This document shows positions 1-7,610 of a DNA stretch of 13,392 nt, one piece after another (positions within the stretch are counted from its first letter, which is position 1; each line of letters opens with the position of its first letter). The position numbers and the translations under genes were made by a program. Origin of the DNA: Prevotella sp. (lineage in GTDB: Bacteria; Bacteroidota; Bacteroidia; Bacteroidales; Bacteroidaceae); assembly GCA_017424205.1 (NCBI GenBank), contig JAFPAS010000204.1, forward strand, positions 1 through 13,392. The letters are read 5' to 3'. The notes beneath the pieces are model-generated. The model made no database searches and was not told the origin of the DNA. It worked only from the letters and a program-made list of their open reading frames with translations.

Positions 1-217
1 AATGAAGTAATCATAGTTTGAGTTGTTCTGTGAAATAGACCACACATTTTAAGTTTCGCCTGTAAAGAAGATAAAGGAAATTAAATGAAGATATGCGTTT
101 GTCATTGCGAAGATTGAGAACGAGTGAAAAAGAACTTAGTTTTCATCTTTCCCGTTTTCAGTTCCACTATCTTCCTTTGCCTTTAAGGATATCTGAACTT
201 GCGAGGGGTTTATACCT
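1..217. other. Left-edge intergenic stretch, no gene recognised
   Basis: I find no supported gene, tRNA or other RNA here. A 65-codon open frame on the plus strand (93-290) runs through the terminator hairpin and has no recognisable features, so it is treated as chance. A weak promoter-like TAAGTTTC lies at 50-57 on the plus strand, with no good upstream element. The neighbouring gene to the left is outside the window. Confidence 0.5.
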
Positions 218-275
218 ATATATAAAAAAAACTCTGTCCGTTGCTGCATTAGGGTTAACAGCAACGGACAGAGTT
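218..275 (-). terminator. Intrinsic terminator of the mre/mrd operon
   Basis: A perfect 17-bp inverted repeat (arms 230-246 and 259-275, 12-nt loop) lies 20 nt downstream of the rodA stop codon. Read on the minus strand, the stem is followed directly by TTTTTTTATATA (229-218). This is a textbook rho-independent terminator for transcription coming from rodA. The plus-strand side has no T-tract after the stem, so it is not obviously bidirectional. It most likely ends the nine-gene cluster that begins at holB. Confidence 0.93.
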
Positions 276-295
276 ATGGATGTAGTTTGATGTGT

Positions 296-1765
296 TTATT
301 GTCTTACGAGATTTCGTCCAGCATCGATACGCAGGAAGATGAATAGCAGTATGGTGAATCCCCATAACGACGAACCACCGTAACTGAAGAATGGCAAAGG
401 TATGCCGATAACAGGGGTGAGTCCGAGCACCATGCCGACATTTATGAACAAATGGAACATAAAGATGCTCAGAACACAGTAGCCGTAGATTCGGCCGAAC
501 TTAAATGGCTGGCGTTCTGCTACATGGATAAGTCGCAGGAGGAGAGCAAGGAACAACAATAGTACGCCTGCCGAACCGAGGAATCCTTCTTCTTCGCCTA
601 CAGTGCAGAAGATGAAGTCGGTGTCTTGCTCAGGAACGTACTTAAGCTTTGTCTGGGTTCCGTTGAGGAAACCTTTTCCGCGCAGACCGCCTGAGCCAAT
701 GGCTATCTGGCTCTGATGGACATTATATCCCGCACCGGAGAGATCTTCCTTCAGTCCGAGCAGCACGTTGATGCGTTCGCGCTGGTGATGCTGCAGGATA
801 TTGTTGAGAACGTATGATGACGAATAGAAAAATGCGAGAGAACCTATGGAGAATACCGCAAAGAGCAGATATTTACGCATACGTTCGCGTAGGGCCTGAT
901 AGAGTAGGGTAGCTATGATATATATGGTTACTGCCAGCTGTACCCAAATGATGTCAAAGGCATAGATGAACTTTGACACTAGTAGCGCAACTGTAGTGGC
1001 AACGAATGTCACAAGAAGCATCTGGCGAACTGGCAGGCGCTTTTTGCTGCCGAGATGTGCCATGCCTATCGTGAACAGCTGTATCATGAGCATTACGAGG
1101 AATGTGCCAAGTGATGTAGGTAGTGACCATAGCATTGTGGCCTCGTAACGTGTGCCTACAACAAAATAGGCTATCATGGCTACTCCGGTAAAGAGTATGG
1201 CGCCTGGCATTCCTTCACGATAGAACATCAGGAAGAAACTGAGATATACGAGTGCCGAGCCAGTTTCTTTCTGACCGATAATGAGCAGCATAGGAGTGAT
1301 GACAATCATGCACGCGAGAAAGAAGTCGCGAGTGCGGCTGAGGGTAAAGCCATATGCCGACATTAATTTCGCTGCGGCAAGAGCCGTGGCGAACTTGGCA
1401 AACTCTGCAGGCTGCAGGCGTAGCGGACCGAGAACAAGCCACGAGCGCGAGCCTTTGATCTCGTGCGGATTAAATATCGTGGCGAAGAGCAGCAATAATA
1501 GTGCAATATATATAACAAACCCGAACGTGTCGAAGAATCGGTCGTCCATCATCAGGATTATAAAGCCAAGACAGATGGATGTTCCTATCCAGACAATCTG
1601 CATGCCAGAGCGGCTGCTGAGGCTAAGCAGGTCGGTGTCTTCGTATGAATAACTCGCACCGCAGACGCTCATCCATCCGAATGCCAGAAGCAAGAGATAG
1701 ATGATAATGGTCCACCAGTCGAGTGACCGCAGGATGCCGATGCCGTTATTCTTTGTGTATGCCAT
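296..1765 (-). CDS. rodA: Rod shape-determining peptidoglycan glycosyltransferase RodA
   Basis: SEDS-family polytopic membrane protein of 489 residues. It polymerises lipid II into glycan strands for side-wall growth, together with PBP2. Visible motifs: GSRSWLVLG followed by LQPAEFAKFA (105-126), QKETGSA (165-171), GGLRGKGFLNGTQTK (359-373) and PEQDTDFIF (378-386), where Asp383 matches the catalytic Asp of RodA. GIPLPFFSYGGSS (454-466) follows near the C-terminus. It is about 120 residues longer than E. coli RodA, mostly from extra hydrophobic and basic sequence around residues 190-310; from memory this is common in Bacteroidetes. ATG start at 1765. It is the last gene of the cluster, 104 bp after mrdA and just before the terminator. 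RodA is preferred over FtsW because it sits with mrdA and mreBCD. Confidence 0.96.
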   Translation of the reverse strand: MAYTKNNGIGILRSLDWWTIIIYLLLLAFGWMSVCGASYSYEDTDLLSLSSRSGMQIVWIGTSICLGFIILMMDDRFFDTFGFVIYIALLLLLFATIFNPHEIKGSRSWLVLGPLRLQPAEFAKFATALAAAKLMSAYGFTLSRTRDFFLACMIVITPMLLIIGQKETGSALVYLSFFLMFYREGMPGAILFTGVAMIAYFVVGTRYEATMLWSLPTSLGTFLVMLMIQLFTIGMAHLGSKKRLPVRQMLLVTFVATTVALLVSKFIYAFDIIWVQLAVTIYIIATLLYQALRERMRKYLLFAVFSIGSLAFFYSSSYVLNNILQHHQRERINVLLGLKEDLSGAGYNVHQSQIAIGSGGLRGKGFLNGTQTKLKYVPEQDTDFIFCTVGEEEGFLGSAGVLLLFLALLLRLIHVAERQPFKFGRIYGYCVLSIFMFHLFINVGMVLGLTPVIGIPLPFFSYGGSSLWGFTILLFIFLRIDAGRNLVRQ

Positions 1766-1829
1766 GTTTTTTTTACTGTTCTCGTTTTTCGTTAATGTCC
1801 TTGTTCGCTTTGCCCGTTAATATCACTCA

Positions 1830-1850
1830 TTAACCTTTAACCCTTAACCT
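1830..1850. repeat. Three tandem copies of a TTAACC(T/C) heptamer
   Basis: The spacer between mrdA and rodA holds three head-to-tail 7-mers: TTAACCT, TTAACCC and TTAACCT. Two further TTAA-containing words (near 1791 and 1816) precede it. On the transcribed strand the repeat reads GGTTAA three times. It begins 20 nt beyond the mrdA stop, on the rodA side. The function is unknown; it could be simple slippage sequence or a protein-binding site. Confidence 0.6.
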
Positions 1851-1869
1851 TTGCCACTTTAGCCTCTCA

Positions 1870-3717
1870 TTACCTCTCCCTTGTGCCGTAGGCTATGCGA
1901 CGCCGCTGGAAGTCAGCTGCTTGCTTTTCGCTTGCTTCAGAGAGTTTGCCATTGATGTATTTTTCCATCATCAGTGCACCGATAGGAACACCATATTCTG
2001 CACCGAATCCTCCGTTCTCAACGTATACGGCAATGGCTATCTTAGGGTTGTCCATAGGAGCAAAGCCCATGAAGATGGAGTGGTCTTGTCCGCGGTTTTG
2101 TGCTGTACCTGTCTTACCACAGACAGTATAGTCAGAACGGTTGGCGGCACGACATGTACCGCTTGTTACAGCAGAACGCATGCCTGCTACTACATAGTCG
2201 TATGCTGACCGGGATGCCATCGTGTAGTGCTTGGTAGTATATGCTGTGTCAATGCGTTCTCCCTTTATGTCCTTTACGACGTGCGGTGTTATGTAGTATC
2301 CTCGGTTGGCAATAGTTGCTCCGAGATTTGCTATCTGCAGAGGCGTAAGGTTAACCTCTCCCTGTCCAATGGAAATAGATATAATGGTCAGTCCGTTCCA
2401 TCGTTCTTTATAGGCTTTGTCGTAGAAGGCTGCATTAGGAATAAGTCCGCGCTTCTCTCCAGGCAAATCAATTCCGAGCTTATATCCGAATCCCATGGAA
2501 ACCATATAGTCACGCCAGGTATTCATGGCATTCTGTACTGTGCCATATTTTTTCTTTGCTCCTATCATGTGATACAGTCCCCAGCAGAAATAGGCATTAC
2601 ATGATGTGCTGAGCGCATTAACCGATGCTATCGGTGAAGGGTGGGCGTGGCATCCTACGCGAAGGCCTTTATATTGGAAGCCATGATAGCAAGGGTATGA
2701 AGTGTGGGGAGTAACAATGCCTTCGGTGAGAAATGTCAGCGCTTGTGATGTCTTGAATGTAGAACCTGGCGGATACTGTCCCATTATAGAACGATTAAGC
2801 AGCGGACGCCACGAGTCTTGTGAGAGTATGCGGTGATTCTTTCCTCTGTCACGTCCTGTCATTTGGCGAGGGTCATATGTTGGCGATGATACCATGCATA
2901 ATACTTCGCCCGTAGATGGCTCTAACGCTACGATGGAGCCAATCTTGCCTTCCATCAGACGTTCGCCAAGTGCTTGAAGTTCAATATCAAGAGATAGTGT
3001 CAGGTCTTTTCCAGCAACAGGAACATGGTCGTATGCACCATCTTTGTATTTGCCTTGTATTCTGCCTCGTGCGTCACGCAGCAATACTTGCACACCTTTT
3101 TCCCCACGAAGATATTTTTCATAAGAACGTTCTATTCCTAACTTGCCTATATAGTCGCCAGACTGATAGTAATCGTCTTCTTCAATATTTGCTGGCGACA
3201 CTTCGCCGACATCGCCGAGAACGTGGGCAGCATGAGGATATTGATATTGTCGGATGGCTCTTTTCTGCACATAGAAACCAGGGAATCGGAATAGTTTCTC
3301 CTGAAAAATTGAGAATTCCTTCTCTGAGAGCTGTGACATGAATAGCTGCTGAGTGAATCGCGAGTAGCCTGGATTCTTTGAACGGTCTTTTATCTCAGAC
3401 ATTCGCTGTCGATAATATTCTGGGGTAATGTCGAGGGCTTTGCAGAACGCAAGTGTGTCTATATGGTCTTTCTGCTCGTTCATGATAACCATCAGGTCGT
3501 ATGATGGCTCATTATAGACAAGAAGTTTGCCGTTGCGGTCTTTAATGATACCACGTGATGGATATTCAATCTTACGGAAGAAAGCGTTTGAGTCAGCACT
3601 CTTGCGATAGTCATCGCTCATAATTTGGAGTACAAATAGGCGTATGATGTATATGATGACTATAGCTGTCGCTACGCCACCAATGACATATTTTCTATTT
3701 TCAAGTCCGTAATCCAA
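1870..3717 (-). CDS. mrdA: Penicillin-binding protein 2 (elongasome transpeptidase)
   Basis: Class B penicillin-binding protein, 615 residues. It cross-links the strands made by RodA during rod elongation and acts in the periplasm anchored by one N-terminal helix (about 12-32). The PBP dimerisation/pedestal region follows, with YPSRGIIKDRNG at 52-63. The transpeptidase domain carries all three active-site motifs: S319-T-F-K322 (SxxK, nucleophile Ser319), S372-C-N374 (SxN) and K535-T-G537 (KTG). Length is close to E. coli PBP2 (633). The start appears to be TTG at 3717: reading back in frame to the stop near 3747 there is no ATG or GTG, only ATT directly before the TTG. The N-terminus DYGLENRKYVIGG fits what I recall of Bacteroides PBP2. 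It is separated from mreD by 147 bp and precedes rodA. Confidence 0.95.
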   Translation of the reverse strand: MDYGLENRKYVIGGVATAIVIIYIIRLFVLQIMSDDYRKSADSNAFFRKIEYPSRGIIKDRNGKLLVYNEPSYDLMVIMNEQKDHIDTLAFCKALDITPEYYRQRMSEIKDRSKNPGYSRFTQQLFMSQLSEKEFSIFQEKLFRFPGFYVQKRAIRQYQYPHAAHVLGDVGEVSPANIEEDDYYQSGDYIGKLGIERSYEKYLRGEKGVQVLLRDARGRIQGKYKDGAYDHVPVAGKDLTLSLDIELQALGERLMEGKIGSIVALEPSTGEVLCMVSSPTYDPRQMTGRDRGKNHRILSQDSWRPLLNRSIMGQYPPGSTFKTSQALTFLTEGIVTPHTSYPCYHGFQYKGLRVGCHAHPSPIASVNALSTSCNAYFCWGLYHMIGAKKKYGTVQNAMNTWRDYMVSMGFGYKLGIDLPGEKRGLIPNAAFYDKAYKERWNGLTIISISIGQGEVNLTPLQIANLGATIANRGYYITPHVVKDIKGERIDTAYTTKHYTMASRSAYDYVVAGMRSAVTSGTCRAANRSDYTVCGKTGTAQNRGQDHSIFMGFAPMDNPKIAIAVYVENGGFGAEYGVPIGALMMEKYINGKLSEASEKQAADFQRRRIAYGTRER

Positions 3718-3864
3718 AATAAATGAGTGATTGAAGTATCGCTTCTAAATAATTTATCTAAAAAATGCAGAGTGTTTCTGTGTATATTGATGACCTATAA
3801 TGTATGCTATACCTATTATATATAGTGTTACTCTGTCTATCCTGGTTATTAATGTTAGTATTCC
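3718..3864. other. AT-rich gap between mreD and mrdA
   Basis: This 147-bp spacer is the second-longest inside the cluster and contains no gene I can support. It is very AT-rich and includes short imperfect palindromes (for example GTATGCTATAC around 3801-3811). I found no TAnnTTTG element positioned to drive mrdA, so an internal promoter is possible but not shown. Confidence 0.4.
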
Positions 3865-4362
3865 TTATTTCTTTGTTCTTTCTATTGCTATAAGTATGAT
3901 GATAGTAAGAAGTGCGCTACCTGCTATTTTCAGCAACCATAACAATGGATTGAAGAACGTAAAGGCTTCAAGTGTGAAGAATATAAAGCAGTAAATGATG
4001 CTGGCTAATATCGTATAGGTGGAATATTTCATCCATCCCATTGTCTTGGCAGAGGGCTTGATATATTCATCTTCACTATTTTGGATGAATAATCTTAGTA
4101 TGCTTGGCTGCATTGCACCAAACAATGTCATTGAGCCAGCCGCCAGTCCTGGAGTGTTGGCAAAGATATCAATTAGTAAACCTGTTGTGAAACACCACAG
4201 TAAAGAACTCCATCGCGACTGCTCAGAATCGAACTTCAGAGGAAGTGCGATGTAGAGCAGGGGCGTAGCTATATTAAATATATGAATATTGTTAAGTACA
4301 AGTGCCTGTAGTAAGACAAATACGACCATTGAGCTGAGTCGCAGAAAGAAATTTGTATTCAT
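3865..4362 (-). CDS. mreD: Rod shape-determining protein MreD
   Basis: Small integral membrane protein, 165 residues, with about five hydrophobic segments (roughly 9-25, 31-42, 54-70, 112-131 and 140-160). The motif GLLIDIFANTPGL (61-73) matches the conserved G..D.....PG region of MreD. It acts in the inner membrane with MreC to connect the MreB filaments with RodA and PBP2. Its ATG overlaps the mreC stop as TGATG (positions 4364-4360), which suggests translational coupling with mreC. MreD is poorly conserved in sequence, so position after mreC supports the call as much as the motif does. Confidence 0.9.
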   Translation of the reverse strand: MNTNFFLRLSSMVVFVLLQALVLNNIHIFNIATPLLYIALPLKFDSEQSRWSSLLWCFTTGLLIDIFANTPGLAAGSMTLFGAMQPSILRLFIQNSEDEYIKPSAKTMGWMKYSTYTILASIIYCFIFFTLEAFTFFNPLLWLLKIAGSALLTIIILIAIERTKK

Positions 4363-5231
4363 CAGTTATTGCCTTTTCTTACTTTAATGGAGTCTTCGGC
4401 TGTGCGTAGCACTTGTAGCCGTTCGCGTATCGTGCTGTCATCGATAATACATACATCGCGCAGCTTGCCAAAGTCTGTAGAGAGTTCTATCATCAGACGG
4501 TAAGACAAACCATCTGGAGAATTGTATACATGCAGAATTTTACCCACCATTAATCCCTGAGGGAAAACAGAGCTATAGCCAGAGGTGACAACTTTATCGT
4601 ATAGATGGAACCGAGCATGTCTAGGTATGTCGTCAACGTATGCATAGCGAGACATCTTGCCATCCCAAGTGAGATAGCCAAAGTATCCGCTACCTTCTAT
4701 CTGACAGCTGATTTTCGAATGTGAAGAAAGAACCGGTATGACAATACTGTAATGTTGTGTCACCTGGTATACAATTCCCACTATGCCTGTTCCGCAGACA
4801 ACACCCATGTCTGGCTGAACACCATCAGCAGCACCCTTGTCAAGTGTTATGAAGTTATCTTGCTTGTTGATGCTGTTGCTGATGACTCGAGCATGAATGA
4901 GCCTTGAGGTTGAAAGAGCATGTCGTATTTCTTTGTCTGCAATTGTGGTGTCAGCTGTCAGAAGGTTTATTTTGTGACTTAATGCCTGTACCTGTTTCTC
5001 GAGAACGACATTGCGTTGTGTCAGCTGCTTGTTAAGGTCGGTGAGCGAAAAGAACTGATTGACGTTAGATGTTATTTCGTATATCTTGCCAGATATGACA
5101 TTTGCAGATGTGAACCACACGCTGCCATGATATCCGTTGAATCGGAATAGCAGCACCATTGATATTATTTCGAGTATCAAGAATAAAAACCAATGGAAAT
5201 TTTTCTTTATGAATTCAACGAGATTGTGCAT
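4362..5231 (-). CDS. mreC: Rod shape-determining protein MreC
   Basis: Bitopic membrane protein, 289 residues: short cytoplasmic start, one transmembrane helix (about 13-30), a coiled coil (about 58-92, rich in L/Q/K heptads) and the beta-barrel MreC domain. Conserved stretches are ITLDKGAADGVQPDMGVV (128-145) and VTSGYSSVFPQGLMVGKI (215-232). MreC forms periplasmic filaments that activate PBP2. ATG start at 5231. The stop codon overlaps the mreD start. The upstream gap to mreB is 171 bp and holds a strong hairpin (5347-5385). Confidence 0.95.
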   Translation of the reverse strand: MHNLVEFIKKNFHWFLFLILEIISMVLLFRFNGYHGSVWFTSANVISGKIYEITSNVNQFFSLTDLNKQLTQRNVVLEKQVQALSHKINLLTADTTIADKEIRHALSTSRLIHARVISNSINKQDNFITLDKGAADGVQPDMGVVCGTGIVGIVYQVTQHYSIVIPVLSSHSKISCQIEGSGYFGYLTWDGKMSRYAYVDDIPRHARFHLYDKVVTSGYSSVFPQGLMVGKILHVYNSPDGLSYRLMIELSTDFGKLRDVCIIDDSTIRERLQVLRTAEDSIKVRKGNN

Positions 5232-5346
5232 TATTGTTTTACGGTGTGTTCTAAAAATCCCCCAGATATTGATAGAAGGATTGCGTGTGATTGCAATGTC
5301 GGCAGTGCTATGCAGACAGGACGCTTGTTTTTAACTTACAGTCATA

Positions 5347-5385
5347 GAGGCTGTACCAGAAAAGTCTCTTTTCTGGCCCAGCCTC
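5347..5385 (-). terminator. Hairpin between mreB and mreC, possible attenuator
   Basis: Outer arms GAGGCTG (5347-5353) and CAGCCTC (5379-5385) pair perfectly. After a 2x2 internal loop, inner arms CCAGAAAAG (5356-5364) and CTTTTCTGG (5368-5376) pair perfectly around a 3-nt loop, giving 16 bp in all. It begins 17 nt past the mreB stop. There is no T-tract after the stem on the minus strand, so full termination is unsure. It could be a partial terminator or mRNA-stability element letting MreB exceed MreC/D, or the remnant of a short inverted-repeat element. Confidence 0.55.
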
Positions 5386-5402
5386 ATTATTTGAGAATTA
5401 TA

Positions 5403-6425
5403 TTATCTCATAAGGAATGAGAAACGCTCTACATTTTTAAGCGCGATACCTGCGCCTTTCGCTACAGAGTGCAGAGGGTCGTCTGCAATGTGGAATGGTA
5501 TGTTAATCTTCGCCTGCAGACGTCTGTCAAGACCGCGAAGGAGTGCACCGCCGCCTGAAAGGTATATGCCATTCTTTACAATGTCAGCATAGAGCTCTGG
5601 TGGCGTGTTCTCAAGCGCGTTAAGTACAGCATTTTCTATCTTCGCAATAGTTTTGTCTATGCAGTGCGCAATTTCCTGGTAGCATACAGGAACTTCCATA
5701 GGAAGTGATGTTATGCGGTTTGGACCGTGTATTACATAGTCTTCAGGAGCTTCATCGCCAAGATCCGTAAGAGCAGAGCCAACGTGTATCTTGATACGTT
5801 CAGCCATTCTTTCAGACACTTTTACGTTATGCTGACGATACATGTACTCCTGAATGTCGCGTGTAAGGTCGTCGCCCGCAGTTCTGATAGAATTGTTTGA
5901 AACGATGCCTCCGAGTGATATTACAGCAATTTCGGTAGAACCGCCGCCTATATCAACAATCATATTGCCTTCAGGTGCTTCTACGTCAATACCGATTCCG
6001 ATAGCTGATGCCATTGGCTCAAATATAAGATAGACATCGCGTCCGTCAGCATGCTCTGCAGAATCTCTTACAGCTCGCAACTCTACTTCAGTAGAGCCTG
6101 ATGGTACGCCGATTACCATGCGAAGTGATGGTGAGAATAGACGGCTTCTTGAGTGTACCATCTTGATGAGTCCGCGCATCATTTGTTCGCATGCAGAAAA
6201 GTCAGCAATAACACCGTCGCGCAGTGGACGCACAGTCTTGATATTGTTGTGCGTTTTCTCGTGCATCATTTTTGCTTCCTTTCCGACAGCAATCATTTTG
6301 TCAGTACGTCGGTCTATGGCAACTACCGATGGCTCGTCAACAACAATCTTGTCATCGCTTATGATGATAGTGTTGGCTGTTCCAAGGTCCATCGCTATTT
6401 CTTGTACAAAAGAGAAAAATCCCAT
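5403..6425 (-). CDS. mreB: Actin-like rod shape-determining protein MreB
   Basis: Bacterial actin homologue, 340 residues, the usual length. It forms membrane-bound filaments under the inner membrane that orient the elongation machinery. Visible features: an N-terminal hydrophobic stretch MGFFSFVQE that may help membrane binding; phosphate-1 loop DLGTANT (13-19); EPMASAIG (136-143); phosphate-2 loop VDIGGGSTEIA (157-167); and the adenosine motif LSGGGALLRGLD (289-300). All nucleotide-binding motifs look intact. ATG start at 6425. It follows the short purH gene by 83 bp and is followed by the hairpin at 5347-5385. Mbl-type paralogues exist in other phyla, but the linkage to mreCD supports MreB. 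Confidence 0.97.
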   Translation of the reverse strand: MGFFSFVQEIAMDLGTANTIIISDDKIVVDEPSVVAIDRRTDKMIAVGKEAKMMHEKTHNNIKTVRPLRDGVIADFSACEQMMRGLIKMVHSRSRLFSPSLRMVIGVPSGSTEVELRAVRDSAEHADGRDVYLIFEPMASAIGIGIDVEAPEGNMIVDIGGGSTEIAVISLGGIVSNNSIRTAGDDLTRDIQEYMYRQHNVKVSERMAERIKIHVGSALTDLGDEAPEDYVIHGPNRITSLPMEVPVCYQEIAHCIDKTIAKIENAVLNALENTPPELYADIVKNGIYLSGGGALLRGLDRRLQAKINIPFHIADDPLHSVAKGAGIALKNVERFSFLMR

Positions 6426-6508
6426 ATTGTTTGTCTTTTTTTTGTATTGGTGGTGTTTAGATGTTTGGCGCAGTATGTGCCATTTTAGCTTTCAGTTTGT
6501 CCGCTAAC

Positions 6509-7108
6509 TTATTTTGTCTCTTCGAACCAAGCGTTAATAGCGGTATCGTAATGGCTGCTTACACCGAATGCACGTGTTGCAAACATTCTTCTTTGTGCGA
6601 GCGTTGTTTCTGCTCCCTGTTCGTTTATAATGTCAAGAAGAACAGAGTATTCAGCTTTTGAAGGTATAATCACAACGTCGTTGAAGTTTTTTGCTCCGGC
6701 ACGTATAAGTGATATTCCGCCTATGTCAATCTTCTCGATAATGTCAGCATGTGATGCTCCGCTTGCTACGGTCTGCTCGAAAGGATAGAGGTCAACAATT
6801 ACGAGGTCGATTTCAGGAATCTCGTACTGTGCCATCTGTTGCTGGTCGCTTTCGTTATCACGGCGTCCCAGTATGCCACCGAACACTTTTGGATGCAGAG
6901 TTTTCACTCGTCCTCCGAGTATTGATGGGTAAGTTGTTACGTCCTCTACTTTCTGACATTCATATCCGAGTGATTCGATGAATGTCTGTGTGCCGCCTGT
7001 TGACAGGAATTTTACGCCCTCTTCATTAAGTTTTGCAAGCAATTGGTCAAGTCCGTCCTTGTGGAATACGGATACAAGCGCTGTTTTGATTTTCTTGTTC
7101 TCAGCCAT
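6509..7108 (-). CDS. purH: Single-domain IMP cyclohydrolase (PurH N-terminal half)
   Basis: This encodes the MGS-like IMP cyclohydrolase domain, which closes FAICAR to IMP in the last step of purine synthesis. It is 199 residues against roughly 510-530 for ordinary bifunctional PurH. Motifs: STGGT (36-40), GGRVKTLHPKVFGGILGRR (65-83), VDLYPFEQTV (105-114), EKIDIGGISLIRAGAKN (125-141). Candidate catalytic residues Lys69, Tyr108, Asp128 and Lys140 are present. The frame ends cleanly with TAA at 6509 and mreB follows 83 bp later, so the AICAR transformylase domain is absent from this locus. No relic of that domain is seen in the gap. I infer that a separate formyltransferase exists elsewhere in the genome. 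ATG at 7108, 22 bp after gldH. Confidence 0.93.
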   Translation of the reverse strand: MAENKKIKTALVSVFHKDGLDQLLAKLNEEGVKFLSTGGTQTFIESLGYECQKVEDVTTYPSILGGRVKTLHPKVFGGILGRRDNESDQQQMAQYEIPEIDLVIVDLYPFEQTVASGASHADIIEKIDIGGISLIRAGAKNFNDVVIIPSKAEYSVLLDIINEQGAETTLAQRRMFATRAFGVSSHYDTAINAWFEETK

Positions 7109-7130
7109 ATCAATTAGTATTTTTGTTTTG

Positions 7131-7610
7131 TTATTTGTTATCTTTCTGTTGTTTTGTTATTTTTATTCCGACGTCGGCAATTCCTGGCAGGACCTCTCGT
7201 TTCATGTTATGTATCACTCTGACCCTTATGCTGTCACCTTTTTCGTATGTGTGAGTAGTTATAGGCAGGAGATACTGGTATAGTGAAACCCCGCTTCCTT
7301 TCATTTTTCCTTGCCTGTCAGTCACTCGGCATGTCACAGTGTCTGTATATGTGATATTGCCAGGATAGATTGTCTGCGAGACGAATATGTTAAGGTTTTG
7401 GAATGGATATGTGTCGTTGATTCTTAGTCCGAGCGCCATTTGGTATGTCGCTGTTTCATTAATAGAATCTACAGTGTATTCCATTACCTCATTTTTGCCC
7501 CATCCACGTATGTCGGTATGTAAGTATTTGTCGTATATGATGTTGTCGTCGCAACTACTGTTTGCCATTATTGCTGTCAGCAGCGCTATTGTTGCGAATG
7601 CCTTTCTCAT
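7131..7610 (-). CDS. gldH: Gliding motility-type lipoprotein GldH
   Basis: Predicted lipoprotein of 159 residues. The N-terminus is basic then hydrophobic, and Cys20 in ANSSC is the likely lipidated residue, followed by two Asp. The body matches what I recall of GldH: LRINDTYPFQNLNIFV (62-77), GSGVSLYQYLLP (105-116) and LPGIADVGIKI (141-151). GldH is needed for gliding in Flavobacterium but is also widespread in non-gliding Bacteroidetes, where its role is not settled. The ATG at 7610 lies inside ricT, giving a 56-nt overlap; downstream the gap to purH is only 22 bp. The lipobox is slightly unusual, with Asn at position -3. Confidence 0.87.
   Translation of the reverse strand: MRKAFATIALLTAIMANSSCDDNIIYDKYLHTDIRGWGKNEVMEYTVDSINETATYQMALGLRINDTYPFQNLNIFVSQTIYPGNITYTDTVTCRVTDRQGKMKGSGVSLYQYLLPITTHTYEKGDSIRVRVIHNMKREVLPGIADVGIKITKQQKDNK

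Noticed and set aside
93..290. 65-codon open frame on the plus strand near the left edge
   Set aside because: It passes through both arms of the terminator hairpin at 230-275, and the product has no domain, signal or family resemblance.
6466..6482. Short palindrome TGGCGCA/TGTGCCA between purH and mreB
   Set aside because: Only a 7-bp stem with one mismatch on the transcribed strand, and no T-tract; too weak to call as a terminator.
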